Shown: positions 52,934 to 62,510, counted from the stretch's first letter. The stretch: 64,000 bases of DNA from Aureimonas sp. AU22 (GCF_001463745.1 NZ_BBWJ01000045.1:1-64000), one strand, 5' to 3'. The notes: generated by a model from the sequence alone, not told the origin. A program made the numbers and translations.

Positions 52934-54450
52934 CCGAAGATGCCGTGCAGGAACCAGCGATGAGAGCCGGTCTCGGGATGCTCGCCGTCACCGGCTCGGA
53001 AGATCCAGTACCGCTCGCCCGCGTCGTCCTCGACGCGGAAGTAGTCTCGCACTTCGGCGGCCTCGGCTTCGCGCTTCCACCACTCGCCGAAGACGCGTTC
53101 CGGGCCGTCGGCGCGGCGGACGCGGCGCCGCTGCCCCCGCCAGGCGAACCAGACGGGTGGGTTGTCGGGAAGGAGCGCCATGGTCTCGACGGGTTCGGGA
53201 CGCGGCAGAAGACGGGACGGCCGCGGCCAGTGGTCGTCCCAGGACGCGCCGTCGTCGAGGCTCATCGGCTCGACGCGGGTGACGGACCGCTCCGGCACGT
53301 CGCTGGCAACCGGAGCGAAGCGGTACAAGCGACGCTCGCCGATCCGGTTCGCCAAGAGGTCTACGAGCCCGGACACGTCTGGCTCCGGCTCCTCGACCAG
53401 CGAAGATATCACCTGAGCGGCTTCAAGCGGCTCGGCATGCGTCGCAGCCAGCGTCATGACCTCGATGCCGAAGCCGGGATCGACCTTCTCGATCCGGTCG
53501 CACAGGAGGCGCGTCAGGCGCCGCGTGTCGCGCTCCGCCTTCGCCGTTCCGATGCGGATGGCCTCCCAGCGGTTGTCGACGCGCCCGAACAGAAGGTCGA
53601 GGCGGCGCGCACCGAGGCCGCGCAGCTCGAGTTCGGCAACGAGTTGGACGACGAGCTTGCCGACGTACCGTTTGATCGTCTCTGGCGCGCCGATGGGCTC
53701 GCCGAACACCCGGCGTACCTCGACGAGATCGGGAGAGCGGACGGGCTCGATCGGCTCGGGGACGGTACCGAACGCCTGGTCAAGGCGCCGGACGAGCTGC
53801 GGACCGAAGCGCTGAACCAGCGGCGCCCGGGGCTGGGCGACGAGATCTCCGACCGTCGCGAAGCCGAGGACATGGAGGTCGTGGCGCATGCGCTCGGGCA
53901 GCCGCAGCGCCGCCAGCGGCAGGCGCGCAAGGGCATGGTCCGTCCGGCTGGGCTCCATGAGGACCATCGTAGCGCCCGCATGCCGGGCGGCCGCATGGGC
54001 GGCACCCCATGTGTCCGCGATGGCGACACGCGCCTCCAGACCGGACGAGGCGAAGCGGTCGACGATCGTGCGCAGCATCGTCTCCTCGCCGCCGTGCAGG
54101 TGATCGGCGCCCGTCGTGTCGACGACGAGCCCGTCCGGCGGGTCGGCGGCAACGACCGGCGAGAACCGCAGTGCCCATACCGCCAAGCGGTCCAGTGCAT
54201 CCGCGTCTCCGACCGGGTCGGCGTCCAGGATGGCGAGGCCGGGAACCAGCGCCTGCGCCTTCGTCGCGGGCATACCGACGCGCAGGCCGGCGCTCTCCGC
54301 CAGTTCGTCCGCAGCCACCACGATACGTCGGCTCCCGTCCCGCCCGACGAGCACGAGCGGCACGTCAACCGGAGGCGCGGCGCCCGGCGACTTGCGGCGC
54401 AGCCGATCGGTCGGCCAGCGCGGCAGGAAGAGCGATACGACCCTTGCCAT
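52930..54450 (-). CDS. imuB: Y-family polymerase-like ImuB
   Basis: A catalytically inactive Y-family relative (506 aa) that bridges ImuA, DnaE2 and the beta clamp. The N-terminus [19 protein letters not shown] is the ImuB signature. Where active polymerases have the metal-binding Asp-Glu, this copy reads [17 protein letters not shown], consistent with ImuB lacking the catalytic acidic residues. The little-finger region and a C-terminal part ([40 protein letters not shown]) follow. The ATG at 54450 has GGAGG six bases upstream and fits the family; the frame upstream to 54570 overlaps imuA and is not preferred. Confidence 0.93.
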   Translation of the reverse strand: MARVVSLFLPRWPTDRLRRKSPGAAPPVDVPLVLVGRDGSRRIVVAADELAESAGLRVGMPATKAQALVPGLAILDADPVGDADALDRLAVWALRFSPVVAADPPDGLVVDTTGADHLHGGEETMLRTIVDRFASSGLEARVAIADTWGAAHAAARHAGATMVLMEPSRTDHALARLPLAALRLPERMRHDLHVLGFATVGDLVAQPRAPLVQRFGPQLVRRLDQAFGTVPEPIEPVRSPDLVEVRRVFGEPIGAPETIKRYVGKLVVQLVAELELRGLGARRLDLLFGRVDNRWEAIRIGTAKAERDTRRLTRLLCDRIEKVDPGFGIEVMTLAATHAEPLEAAQVISSLVEEPEPDVSGLVDLLANRIGERRLYRFAPVASDVPERSVTRVEPMSLDDGASWDDHWPRPSRLLPRPEPVETMALLPDNPPVWFAWRGQRRRVRRADGPERVFGEWWKREAEAAEVRDYFRVEDDAGERYWIFRAGDGEHPETGSHRWFLHGIFG

Positions 54451-55126
54451 CACAGGCCTCCACTTCGAAATCGGCACATTCCCCCGCACGGGACCGAAGG
54501 AGTTCGAGCAACCAGCGCGGCCGGCCGACGCCGGGGACGGGCAGCGGCCGCGACGGTAGGACCGAGACACGCCAGCGCGTCATGGACGCGGTCGGCTGCC
54601 CGAAGTCGGCCGCCTCGGCCTGCCGTCGCCAACGGCGCACCGCGAGGGCGAGCGTGCCCGAGCCCTCGGCGGCAAGCTGAAGACGGCGCGACGCTATCAT
54701 GGAGAGCTTCGCCACCTCCGCTACGACGGCTCCCAGGCCCCCATGCCGGAGACCGTCTTCGAAGCAGGCGAGGAGCGTCTTCTCGTCACCCGCCTCGACG
54801 AAGATGACCCGACCCGGCGCCAATCCCGCCTGCGCGATCGCAGGTGCGAAGAGGTCTTGCCGGGTCACGCACCATAGGATCTTGCCTTTCGTCCGAGCGG
54901 CGACCCCGGCTGTGAACAGCGCCGCCGCGGCCCCATCGACGGAACCGTTTCCGCCGCCCGCGACCTCGTGCAGCGCACCCAGCGCGAGCCCGCCACCCGG
55001 CAGGCGACCGTCGATCTCCGGCACGTCGAACGGTAGCGCCCGACGCACCCGCACATCCCTGCCCTCGAGGCGGTGGACGCGCTCGCGGAGGTCGGCCAGA
55101 ACTGAGCTGTCGGGCATGCGGGGCAT
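54365..55126 (-). CDS. imuA: ImuA, RecA-like mutasome protein
   Basis: A 253-aa RecA/SulA-like protein that partners ImuB in damage tolerance. Family features include LPGGGLALGALHEVAGGGNG (degenerate Walker A), ILWCVTRQDLFAPAIAQAGL and VVAEVAKLSMIASRRLQLAA. It is the first gene of the SOS operon, 47 bases downstream of the LexA box, and overlaps the start of imuB by 86 bases. Confidence 0.92.
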   Translation of the reverse strand: MPRMPDSSVLADLRERVHRLEGRDVRVRRALPFDVPEIDGRLPGGGLALGALHEVAGGGNGSVDGAAAALFTAGVAARTKGKILWCVTRQDLFAPAIAQAGLAPGRVIFVEAGDEKTLLACFEDGLRHGGLGAVVAEVAKLSMIASRRLQLAAEGSGTLALAVRRWRRQAEAADFGQPTASMTRWRVSVLPSRPLPVPGVGRPRWLLELLRSRAGECADFEVEACDGKGRIALPAALADRSAAPQVAGRRASG

Positions 55127-55173
55127 GAAGAGGTACGGACCAGATTCCTACAGGCGACTCAGGCGAAGAATAT

Positions 55174-55188
55174 GTTCCCGTTCTGTTC
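55174..55188. promoter_or_regulatory. LexA box (GTTC-N7-GTTC)
   Basis: GTTC (55174-55177), seven bases, GTTC (55185-55188): the direct-repeat LexA site of alphaproteobacteria, 47 bases upstream of the imuA start. It means the cassette is induced by DNA damage. Confidence 0.88.
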
Positions 55189-55401
55189 CGAGGCTAGTGA
55201 CGAGTCAACGCAAGGCGTTGTCTGTCCACCGATGTGGTCCAGCCTGTGGACAATCGCTCCCGGGACGCGCCGACTGACACCCGGTCTCCGGCTTTTGAAG
55301 ATGCCCACCTGGTGAGCGGATCACGGGTCGGAGAGGATGCTGGCGATGACGAGCGGGCGCCCAAGGTTAAGCGGGTGACAACCGAAAGGCATACCGCTCG
55401 C

Positions 55402-56421
55402 ATGATCCGCTGGTCCCTCCCCGCCCTCCTTATCGGCACCCTCTTGCCCATGGCGGCCGTCGCGCAGACGAGCCCCACGTATCCCGGCTACGGTCCGCGC
55501 CTGGAAGGCTTCGAGTATCCGCATCCTGTCGCCCTGCGCGCGGTCCGGTCCCAGGGGCAGAACCTCGAGATGGCCTACATGGACGTCGCCCCCGCCGGCG
55601 AGGCGAACGGCCGGACGGTCGTGCTCCTCCACGGCAAGAACTTCTGCGGCGCGACGTGGGAGCGGACGATCTCGGTGCTGACGGAGGCTGGCTACCGCGT
55701 CCTCGCGCCCGATCAGATCGGCTTCTGCAAGTCGTCGAAGCCCGAAGGCTACCAGTTCAGCTTCCCCGATCTCGCCACCCAGACGCACGCGCTCGTCGAG
55801 GAACTCGGCATCGAGAAGCCCATTGTCGTCGGGCACTCCATGGGCGGCATGCTCGCCGCCCGCTACGCGCTGATGTTCCCGGACGACGTCGGACAGCTCG
55901 TCCTGGTCAACCCGATCGGCCTCGAGGACTGGCAGGAAAAGGGCGTGCCCTACCAGACGCTGGACGACGCCTACGCGGGCGAGCTGAAGACGAGCTTCGA
56001 CAGCATCAAGGCCTACCAGCAACGAGTCTACTACAATGGCGACTGGAAGCCGGACTACGACCGCTGGGTCGAGATGTTGGCGGGCATGTATGCCGGGGAC
56101 GGTCGCGAGATCGTCGCCCGCAACCAGGCGCAGACCTCGGACATGGTCTTCACCCAGCCCGTGGTGCACGAGTTCCGGCGCATCGCCGTGCCGACCGTCC
56201 TGATGATCGGCGGGCTCGACCGCACCGCCCCCGGCGGCAACCGGGCAGCCAAGGAGATCGCCGAGACGCTCGGCCAGTACCCGGCGCTCGGCCGGCAGGC
56301 AGCGGAAGCGATCCCCGACGCCACGCTGGTCGAGTTCCCCGAGTTCGGTCACTCGCCGCAGGTCGAGGCGCCAGACATCTTCCATCCGAAACTTCTGCAA
56401 GCGCTGAACGCCGCGAAGTAG
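55402..56421 (+). CDS. Exported alpha/beta hydrolase
   Basis: About 339 aa with a signal peptide (RWSLPALLIGTLLPMAAVAQ). The fold shows VVLLHGKNFCGATWERTISV (oxyanion), the Ser nucleophile in VVGHSMGGMLAARYAL, the Asp in IGGLDRTAPGGN and the catalytic His in FPEFGHSPQVEAP, so all catalytic residues are present. Similar periplasmic hydrolases act on small esters; the substrate is unknown. I chose the ATG at 55402, which begins the signal peptide; the frame is open upstream to 55234. Confidence 0.88.
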   Translation: MIRWSLPALLIGTLLPMAAVAQTSPTYPGYGPRLEGFEYPHPVALRAVRSQGQNLEMAYMDVAPAGEANGRTVVLLHGKNFCGATWERTISVLTEAGYRVLAPDQIGFCKSSKPEGYQFSFPDLATQTHALVEELGIEKPIVVGHSMGGMLAARYALMFPDDVGQLVLVNPIGLEDWQEKGVPYQTLDDAYAGELKTSFDSIKAYQQRVYYNGDWKPDYDRWVEMLAGMYAGDGREIVARNQAQTSDMVFTQPVVHEFRRIAVPTVLMIGGLDRTAPGGNRAAKEIAETLGQYPALGRQAAEAIPDATLVEFPEFGHSPQVEAPDIFHPKLLQALNAAK

Positions 56422-56524
56422 CCGAACCACTGCGGGTGCCGTGCCGAGCGCCTGAAGAACACGATATGCCAGGTGTGGGCGTCGATTTGGCCCATGCCGG
56501 AACGGGGGCCTCCCCTATCTGAGG

Positions 56525-57628
56525 GTGGCCGCCCTTCCGGGTCACGCTTCCCTTGAGTCTTGCATGAGCCCAGCTTTCGCCCAAACAACACCCGCGTCTG
56601 TCGATCCGAACACCGCCGCCGACGCCATCGCCGCGAACGCACCCGAGACCGTCGAGCAGGCTGTGCGGGTCGATCCCGCCTTCGTGCTGTCGAAGATCGA
56701 GACTTGGGTCGTCGGCTTCCAGCAGCTCCTGCCGAACATCGTCGTGGCGCTGGTGGTCTTCGCCATCGCCTTCGGCATCGGCTGGGCCATCGAGCGCTCG
56801 TTCCGGGCCTGGGCGGACAAGCACGAGCGGGCCAACCTCGGCGCCGTCCTCGGCTCGTTCCTGAAGTGGCTGGTGCTCCTGTTCGGCACGCTGCTCGCGC
56901 TGACCATCGTCATCCCGTCCCTCAACCCCGGCGACCTCCTGGCCGGCCTCGGCATTGGGTCGGTGGCGATCGGCTTCGCCTTCAAGGACATCCTCCAGAA
57001 CTGGCTGGCGGGCCTCCTGATCCTGATCCAGCGCCCTTTCGAGGTCGGCGATCAGATCATCGTCGATGGGTTCGAGGGCACGGTGGAGTGGATCGAGACG
57101 CGGGCGACGATCATCATCCTGTTCGACGGGCGCCGCGTCATCATCCCGAACGCCAGCGTCTATTCGAGCTCGGTGACGGTCAACACTGCGCGGGCCCTCC
57201 GACGGTCGCAATACGACATCGGCATCGGCTACGGCGACGACATTGCCGAGGCCCGGAGCGCGATCCTGGAAGCGATCGACAAGGTCGAGGCCGTCGTCTC
57301 AGATCCGGCGCCGGAGGTGATCGTGTTCGACCTTGCCGCCTCCAGTGTGAACCTCCGCGTCCGCTGGTGGACGCCGTCCAAGGGATTCAACCTCGTGAAG
57401 GTGCAGGGCGAGGTGCTGGAGGGCGTCAAGCAGGCGCTCGACGCGAAGGGCATCGACATCCCCTACGCGACACAGGTCATGCTGTTCCACGACCAGACGG
57501 AGGACGCTGACGGGCATCGCGGCGCGCAGCGAGAGGGCTGGCCGAAGGCACCTTCCGGCGCTGCGTCGGGGAGCAACGGCACTGCCCGGCCATTGGGTAA
57601 CGACCGCGTTGGTGGCCGCGGGACCTAA
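56525..57628 (+). CDS. MscS-type mechanosensitive ion channel
   Basis: Inner-membrane osmotic safety valve, about 367 aa. It has TM helices around residues 60-90 and 115-160 (WLVLLFGTLLALTIVIPSLN, pore-lining AGLGIGSVAIGFAFKDILQN), then the MscS beta domain (RPFEVGDQIIVDGFEGTVEW, VIIPNASVYSSSVTV) and the alpha/beta C-domain. The pore helix has the Gly/Ala pattern of MscS. The start is uncertain: GTG 56525 or ATG 56564; the text just after the latter (PAFAQTTPA) looks like the end of a signal peptide whose beginning is poor. Confidence 0.9.
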   Translation: MAALPGHASLESCMSPAFAQTTPASVDPNTAADAIAANAPETVEQAVRVDPAFVLSKIETWVVGFQQLLPNIVVALVVFAIAFGIGWAIERSFRAWADKHERANLGAVLGSFLKWLVLLFGTLLALTIVIPSLNPGDLLAGLGIGSVAIGFAFKDILQNWLAGLLILIQRPFEVGDQIIVDGFEGTVEWIETRATIIILFDGRRVIIPNASVYSSSVTVNTARALRRSQYDIGIGYGDDIAEARSAILEAIDKVEAVVSDPAPEVIVFDLAASSVNLRVRWWTPSKGFNLVKVQGEVLEGVKQALDAKGIDIPYATQVMLFHDQTEDADGHRGAQREGWPKAPSGAASGSNGTARPLGNDRVGGRGT

Positions 57629-57664
57629 CGGCCCAAAGCGCCCCCTCCGGTTCGTCGGGCGACG

Positions 57665-59437
57665 CTACTGCAGCGGCCAGAACACGAGCAGCGTCGGCAC
57701 CGCGACGAGCACGACGAGGATCGAGAGCGGCAGCCCGAGACGGGCATAGTCGCCGAACCGATAGCCGCCTGGCCCCATGACCAGCGTGTTGCACTGGTGG
57801 CCGATCGGCGTGAGGAAGTCGCATCCCGCGCCGATCGCAACGGCCATCAGGAACGCGTCCGGACGCAGGCCGAGCTGTCCGGCAAAGGTCGCGGCGATCG
57901 GCGCCATGACCAGAACCGTGGCGGCGTTGTTGAGGAACGGTGTCACGGCCATCGCCGCCACCATGATGAGGGCGAGCGCGCCCCAGGACGGCAGCGAGGC
58001 GGCGATATCCGAGAGCAGGCCCGCGACGAGATCGGTGCCGCCCGTCGTACGTAAGGATTCGCTGACCGGGATGAGGGCCGCCAGCATCAGGAGGATCGGC
58101 GCGTCGAGGCTGCCGTAGACCTCGCGGACGGGAAGCGCCCCCGAGACGACCATCAGCACGGCCGCGGCAAAGAAGGCGACGGCGACGGGGACGAGCCCCG
58201 TGGCTGTTGCGGCCATCGCCGCGCCGAGGATCAGGAGCGGCACGAGCCCGCGCCGTACGCTGCCGAGCCGCAGCTTGCGCTCGGCCAGCGGCAGGCAGTC
58301 CCATTCGCGCAGGAGATCGGGCAGACGCTCGACGTCGCCCTGAAGCACGATCACGTCACCGGCCAGGATCGAAATCTCGCCCAGACGTTCGGTGAAGCGC
58401 TTGTCGCGTCGGCTGACGGCCAGAAGCGTCAGCCCGGCGCGGTGGAACAGCGACAGGTTCTTGGCGGTGTGGCCGATCAGTTCGGAGCGCTCGCCCACCA
58501 CGGCTTCGGCGACGCCGAGTTCGGCTGGCCCGTCCGGGCGATCGGCGTTGCGGTCGTCGAGCACTAGCGCTCCCTGATCGACGAGGCGATCGAGCGCTTC
58601 CGGATCGCCCTCTAGGAGAAGCACGTCGCCAGTCTGGAGCACCGTGTCGGGCAGCGGCACGCGGCGCTTGTCGGATGCCGTCACGATGGCCGTGACGGTG
58701 GCGTCGCCGCTGGCGAGCTTGAGGAAATCGCCGATGGTCTGCCCCATGGCGGATGAGCCCTCCCCGACGCGGGCTTCCGTCGTGTAGTTTTTGATGTCGA
58801 TCGCCGCCCCCATCGCGCCACCGGCCGCCTGCCGCTTCGGGAGGAGCCAGTAGAACAGGGCGAGGAAGACGATGCCGACGGCGGCGAGGACAGCGCCCAC
58901 CGGTGTGAAGTCGAACATCGTGAACGGTGCGCCCGTAATCTCACCGCGCACGCGCGAGACGATGATGTTCGGCGATGTCCCGATCTGCGTCATCAGGCCG
59001 CCGAGCAGCGAGCCAAAGGCCATCGGCATCAGAAACATCGAGGGCGTCACACCGGATCGCTTGGCCATCTGGAAGGCGATCGGCAGCATGATCGCCAACG
59101 CGCCGATGTTCTTCACGAAGGCGGAGAGCACCGTGACGATCAGGACCAGGACCACGAGTTGGGATCGGGGCGCGGAGATGTCGGGTGCGAAGCGGCGCAA
59201 GGCGGCCTCCGTCACGCCGGATCGCGAGATTGCAGCGCTGACGACGAGCGCGCTCCCCACGATGATGACGATCTCGTCGGAAAAGCCCTTGAAGGCGTCG
59301 TCCGGTTTGACGATGCCGGCGGCAAGCGCAGCCAGAAGAGCTCCCGCTGCGACTAGATCGTAGCGGTACCGTCCCCAGACGAACGCCACCATCATCCCGC
59401 CGATGATCGTGAATGCCAGAACCTGATCGAGCGTCAT
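57665..59437 (-). CDS. SLC13-type permease with two RCK-C domains
   Basis: Inner-membrane transporter of 590 aa of the SLC13/ArsB-like (CitMHS/DASS) superfamily. About ten TM helices are visible, with the two hairpin motifs FGSLLGGLMTQIGTSPNIIV and GAGCDFLTPIGHQCNTLVM that hold the substrate and Na+. Between the two membrane halves lie two TrkA_C/RCK-C domains (VLQTGDVLLLEGDPEALDRL, ISILAGDVIVLQGDVERL). Transport of sulfate, dicarboxylates or other anions is typical; the substrate cannot be predicted. It is the convergent neighbour of the MscS gene. Confidence 0.92.
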   Translation of the reverse strand: MTLDQVLAFTIIGGMMVAFVWGRYRYDLVAAGALLAALAAGIVKPDDAFKGFSDEIVIIVGSALVVSAAISRSGVTEAALRRFAPDISAPRSQLVVLVLIVTVLSAFVKNIGALAIMLPIAFQMAKRSGVTPSMFLMPMAFGSLLGGLMTQIGTSPNIIVSRVRGEITGAPFTMFDFTPVGAVLAAVGIVFLALFYWLLPKRQAAGGAMGAAIDIKNYTTEARVGEGSSAMGQTIGDFLKLASGDATVTAIVTASDKRRVPLPDTVLQTGDVLLLEGDPEALDRLVDQGALVLDDRNADRPDGPAELGVAEAVVGERSELIGHTAKNLSLFHRAGLTLLAVSRRDKRFTERLGEISILAGDVIVLQGDVERLPDLLREWDCLPLAERKLRLGSVRRGLVPLLILGAAMAATATGLVPVAVAFFAAAVLMVVSGALPVREVYGSLDAPILLMLAALIPVSESLRTTGGTDLVAGLLSDIAASLPSWGALALIMVAAMAVTPFLNNAATVLVMAPIAATFAGQLGLRPDAFLMAVAIGAGCDFLTPIGHQCNTLVMGPGGYRFGDYARLGLPLSILVVLVAVPTLLVFWPLQ

Positions 59438-59687
59438 GCATGTCCCCCGCCGGCCCTAACGCGGGACCCGCGCATCCGACGCGGAGACGATCTGGAAAAC
59501 TTCGGTAGTTGGGAGGGACTGGTCCCGATCCAGGACGAACGCATCGGGCTTTCAAAGCAAACGGTCTGCCAACCTTTCCGTCTGGCGTGCCGAACATCGG
59601 CATTCGGGCTTCAGCCGGCGAACGCTTCGCTGGCACTACCCGGTCGACGTCCCGTCGGCGTATCTTCGACGCCTTGACGGATCCCGC

Positions 59688-59714
59688 TTCATGTAACATT
59701 TGATAGTGCATGAA
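59688..59714. promoter_or_regulatory. Inverted repeat over the start codon of the Rrf2 gene
   Basis: TTCATG (59688-59693) and CATGAA (59709-59714) form a perfect 6-bp dyad with a 15-base spacer that includes the ATG at 59710. The size fits an Rrf2-family operator, so the regulator may repress its own operon by covering the translation and transcription start. Confidence 0.6.
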
Positions 59715-60177
59715 ACGCGACAGCCGACTTTCGGGCATCCTGCACGTCCTTCTCCACATGGCCGAGACCGATGGTCCGGTCACCTCCGAGCATCTGTCTA
59801 AAGCGATGCAGACCAACCCAGTCGTCATCCGCCGGACCATGGCGGGTCTGCGCGAGCAGGGATTGGTGCGCTCGGCCAAGGGGCACAACGGCGGCTGGAC
59901 GCTATCTCGCGACCTCGCCACCGTGTCACTGCGCGAAATCTACGAGGCTCTCGGCTCGCCCGGGATCTTCGCCATGGGCAACCGCACGGAAGCGCCGGGG
60001 TGCCTCGTCGAGGAGGCGGTGAACGCCGCGCTCGACGACACCTTCGCGCGCGCCGAGACGCTACTCCTCGAACGGTTCGGCGAGGTGACGTTGGCCATGC
60101 TCCACGCCGACTTTCACGTCCGCATGGAGCGGCACGCGAGCCATTGCGACTTCAAGGACGAACCCGATGCGGCATGA
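59710..60177 (+). CDS. Rrf2 family transcriptional regulator
   Basis: A 155-aa winged-helix regulator (DSRLSGILHVLLHMAETDGP, LREQGLVRSAKGHNGGWTLS with the Rrf2 wing, VSLREIYEALG). Only two Cys are visible (APGCLVEEA, SHCDFKD), so it is not a classic three-Cys Fe-S type; it resembles the NsrR/YwnA-type redox or electrophile sensors. No ribosome binding site precedes the ATG, so the mRNA may be nearly leaderless. It overlaps the flavoprotein gene by 11 bases. Confidence 0.9.
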   Translation: MKRDSRLSGILHVLLHMAETDGPVTSEHLSKAMQTNPVVIRRTMAGLREQGLVRSAKGHNGGWTLSRDLATVSLREIYEALGSPGIFAMGNRTEAPGCLVEEAVNAALDDTFARAETLLLERFGEVTLAMLHADFHVRMERHASHCDFKDEPDAA

Positions 60178-61063
60178 CGCGATCGTCGTCGGCGGAAGCT
60201 TCGCAGGTCTGTCGGCAGCCACCTATATCGCCCGGGGACGGCGCTCCGTCGTGGTGGTGGACGCCGGAATTCCCCACAACCGCTTCGCCGCCCACTCCCA
60301 CGGCTTCCTCGCGCAGGACGGCTCGGATCCCGGCCAGATCCTCGCGACGGCCCGCGAACAACTTGCCGCCTATGGCGAAGCCTCGCTCGTCGGCGCGACG
60401 GCGATCGACGCGCGCCCGGTCGAGGATGGCTTCGCCGTGACTTTAGACAACGGCCTGGCCCTGGAAACGTCGAAGCTGGTGCTGGCCTTCGGCGTTGCTG
60501 ACATCCTTCCGGACGTTCCCGGCGTCGCCGAGCGCTGGGGCCGCACCGTCCTCCACTGCCCCTACTGTCACGGCTACGAGATCTCGAGGCAAAGGCTCGG
60601 CGTCCTCTACGGGTCGCCCCGATCCGCCCAACAGGCGATGCTGATCGCCGAATGGGGACCGACGACGCTCTTCCTCGACGGCCAAGCCAGTCCCGATGCG
60701 GACACGATGGAAGAACTCGTCCGCCGGAACGTATTCCTCGAACCGGCCCGCGTCATCGCGCTCGTCGGCGAGGACCACGGATTAGTGGACATAGCCTTTG
60801 AAGGTGGACGGCAGGAACGGATGGGTGCGCTCTTCATCGGAGCACCGAACCGTTTGAACAGCGATCTCGCCGAGCGGCTCGGCTGCGCGATCGACGACGG
60901 GCCGCTCGGGCCGGTGATACGCACGGACGCAGATCGGATGACGAGCGTCCCCGGGGTCTACGCGGCGGGCGACATCGCCCGTGCGCCCCACAGCGTGACG
61001 TGGGCTGCGAGCGACGGCGTGACCGCCGGCATCGCCGTCCATCGCAGCCTCGCTTTCGGTTGA
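60167..61063 (+). CDS. Thioredoxin-reductase-like FAD/NAD(P) oxidoreductase
   Basis: A 298-aa flavoprotein. FAD-binding DAIVVGGSFAGLSAATYIAR at the N-terminus, the redox-active CPYC in LHCPYCHGYEIS, and the C-terminal FAD site VPGVYAAGDIARAPH. Homologues next to Rrf2 regulators are common in alphaproteobacteria and are thought to reduce small disulfides or quinones. The NAD(P) domain has LGVLYGSPRSAQQAM in place of a standard GxGxxA, so nicotinamide binding may be weak or altered. It is the second gene of a four-gene operon. Confidence 0.92.
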   Translation: MRHDAIVVGGSFAGLSAATYIARGRRSVVVVDAGIPHNRFAAHSHGFLAQDGSDPGQILATAREQLAAYGEASLVGATAIDARPVEDGFAVTLDNGLALETSKLVLAFGVADILPDVPGVAERWGRTVLHCPYCHGYEISRQRLGVLYGSPRSAQQAMLIAEWGPTTLFLDGQASPDADTMEELVRRNVFLEPARVIALVGEDHGLVDIAFEGGRQERMGALFIGAPNRLNSDLAERLGCAIDDGPLGPVIRTDADRMTSVPGVYAAGDIARAPHSVTWAASDGVTAGIAVHRSLAFG

Positions 61064-61071
61064 GGACCGGA

Positions 61072-61812
61072 ATGGCGATCGGGGGAGAGTTTATGCGCCG
61101 CCTCCTGCAAGATGCGGGCCTTCGACCCAGCATGAGGGTGCTCGACGCCGGCTGCGGTTCGGGGGACGTAACTTTGATCGCGGCCGAACTGGTCGGCTCC
61201 GCCGGCCATGTCGTCGGCATCGACCGCAGCGTGGGGGTGGTCCATGCGGCTCGCGAGCGCGCATCGGCTGCCGGCGTCGGCAACGTTACCTTCGAGACCC
61301 GCGACATCGACGACCCGCCCGAGGGTCCCTTCGACGCCGTGGTCGGCCGGCGCGTCCTGATGTACCATCCCGATCCAGTCCGTGCCGTCCGCGGTCTGGC
61401 CGCCGCCCTTCGTGAAGGAGGCATCGCCGCCTTCCACGAGCATGCCGCAGTCGAACCCTTGTCAGGCGACGGGCTCATGCTCCACAGAACGGCTCAAGGC
61501 TGGCTCCACGAAACCATCCGCCGTGAAGACGGTAACGGGCGCATCGGCATGGAACTCCACGCGGTGCTGACGCAGGCCGGGCTCAACGTCGTGGAGGTCC
61601 GGGCCGAGGCCGTCGTCCAGACGCCGACGCAGCACTACGCACTGGCCTCCATCGTGGGCGCGGTTTTGCCGCGGATCGTGGAGCGCGGCGTCGCGACGGC
61701 GGACGAGATCGACATCGGGACGCTCGAGGCGCGCCTCGACGCGGAACGCATCGCCTCCGGCTCGACCTACGTCGCCGACATGATGTTCGGGGCCTGGGGA
61801 CAGAAGCGATGA
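61072..61812 (+). CDS. Class I SAM-dependent methyltransferase (first of two)
   Basis: A 246-aa methyltransferase. Motif I is RVLDAGCGSGDVTLIAAELV; motif II includes VVGIDRSVGVVHAAR; LRPSMRVLD and DAVVGRRVLMYHPDPV follow as in small-molecule O- or N-methyltransferases of the UbiE/COQ5 type. The ATG at 61072 has GAGGA before it and starts eight bases after the flavoprotein gene. The substrate is unknown. Confidence 0.9.
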   Translation: MAIGGEFMRRLLQDAGLRPSMRVLDAGCGSGDVTLIAAELVGSAGHVVGIDRSVGVVHAARERASAAGVGNVTFETRDIDDPPEGPFDAVVGRRVLMYHPDPVRAVRGLAAALREGGIAAFHEHAAVEPLSGDGLMLHRTAQGWLHETIRREDGNGRIGMELHAVLTQAGLNVVEVRAEAVVQTPTQHYALASIVGAVLPRIVERGVATADEIDIGTLEARLDAERIASGSTYVADMMFGAWGQKR

Positions 61813-62510
61813 CTGGCGAACGTCCGGCAGACCGCCGCACGACAAGCTTTTCGGATCCAAGGGCGGTGGAGCGCTACCTCGAAGGTCCGGTGCGCATGGT
61901 GCCGGGCCTCGTCGACATGCATCGCATGGCGGCGTTGCTCCTCGCCGAACGCGTCCCCGACGACGGACGCGTCCTGGTCCTTGGGGCCGGGGGCGGCATG
62001 GAGCTACGAGCCTTTGCGGAGCGCCATCCCGGGTGGCGTTTCGACGGCGTTGATCCGTCGGCCGAGATGCTGGCACTGGCCGGACGGACGCTAGGCCCCC
62101 TCGTCTCGCGGACCCGGTTGCATCAAGGGATGATCGCCGTGGCTCCGGAAGGGCCGTTCGACGGGGCCACGTGCCTGCTGACCCTTCACTTCCTTCCGCG
62201 GGACGAACGTCTCCGAACCCTGAAGGAGATCCGCCGGCGCCTCAAACCCGGCGCACCCTTCGTCGCCGTCCACCACAGCTTTCCGCAGGAGCCCGATACC
62301 AAGGCCCGCTGGCTCGGACGCTTCGCAGAATTCGCTTCTGGATCCGGCATCCCGTCTGACGTTGCCGCCGGCGCCGCCGCGGGGATCGGCGCTCGCCTCC
62401 CGGCTCTATCGCCCGAGGAGGATGAGACCATGCTCGGGCAAGCGGGCTTCACCGACGTCGGGCTGTTCTACGCGGCCCTGACCTTTCGGGGTTGGGTCGC
62501 CTACGGCTGA
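61809..62510 (+). CDS. Class I SAM-dependent methyltransferase (second of two)
   Basis: A 233-aa methyltransferase related in fold, but not closely in sequence, to the preceding one. Motif I reads VLVLGAGGGMELRAFAERHP, the acidic residue is in FDGVDPSAEML, and ATCLLTLHFLPRDERLRTLK is the post-I segment. The start overlaps the stop of the first methyltransferase (ATGA). It is the last gene of the Rrf2 operon. Confidence 0.9.
   Translation: MTGERPADRRTTSFSDPRAVERYLEGPVRMVPGLVDMHRMAALLLAERVPDDGRVLVLGAGGGMELRAFAERHPGWRFDGVDPSAEMLALAGRTLGPLVSRTRLHQGMIAVAPEGPFDGATCLLTLHFLPRDERLRTLKEIRRRLKPGAPFVAVHHSFPQEPDTKARWLGRFAEFASGSGIPSDVAAGAAAGIGARLPALSPEEDETMLGQAGFTDVGLFYAALTFRGWVAYG

Noticed and set aside
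52945-54807. Plus-strand frame of 620 codons opposite imuB.
   Set aside because: ImuB is clearly encoded on the minus strand with its ribosome binding site and conserved N-terminus; the opposite frame has no recognisable domain.
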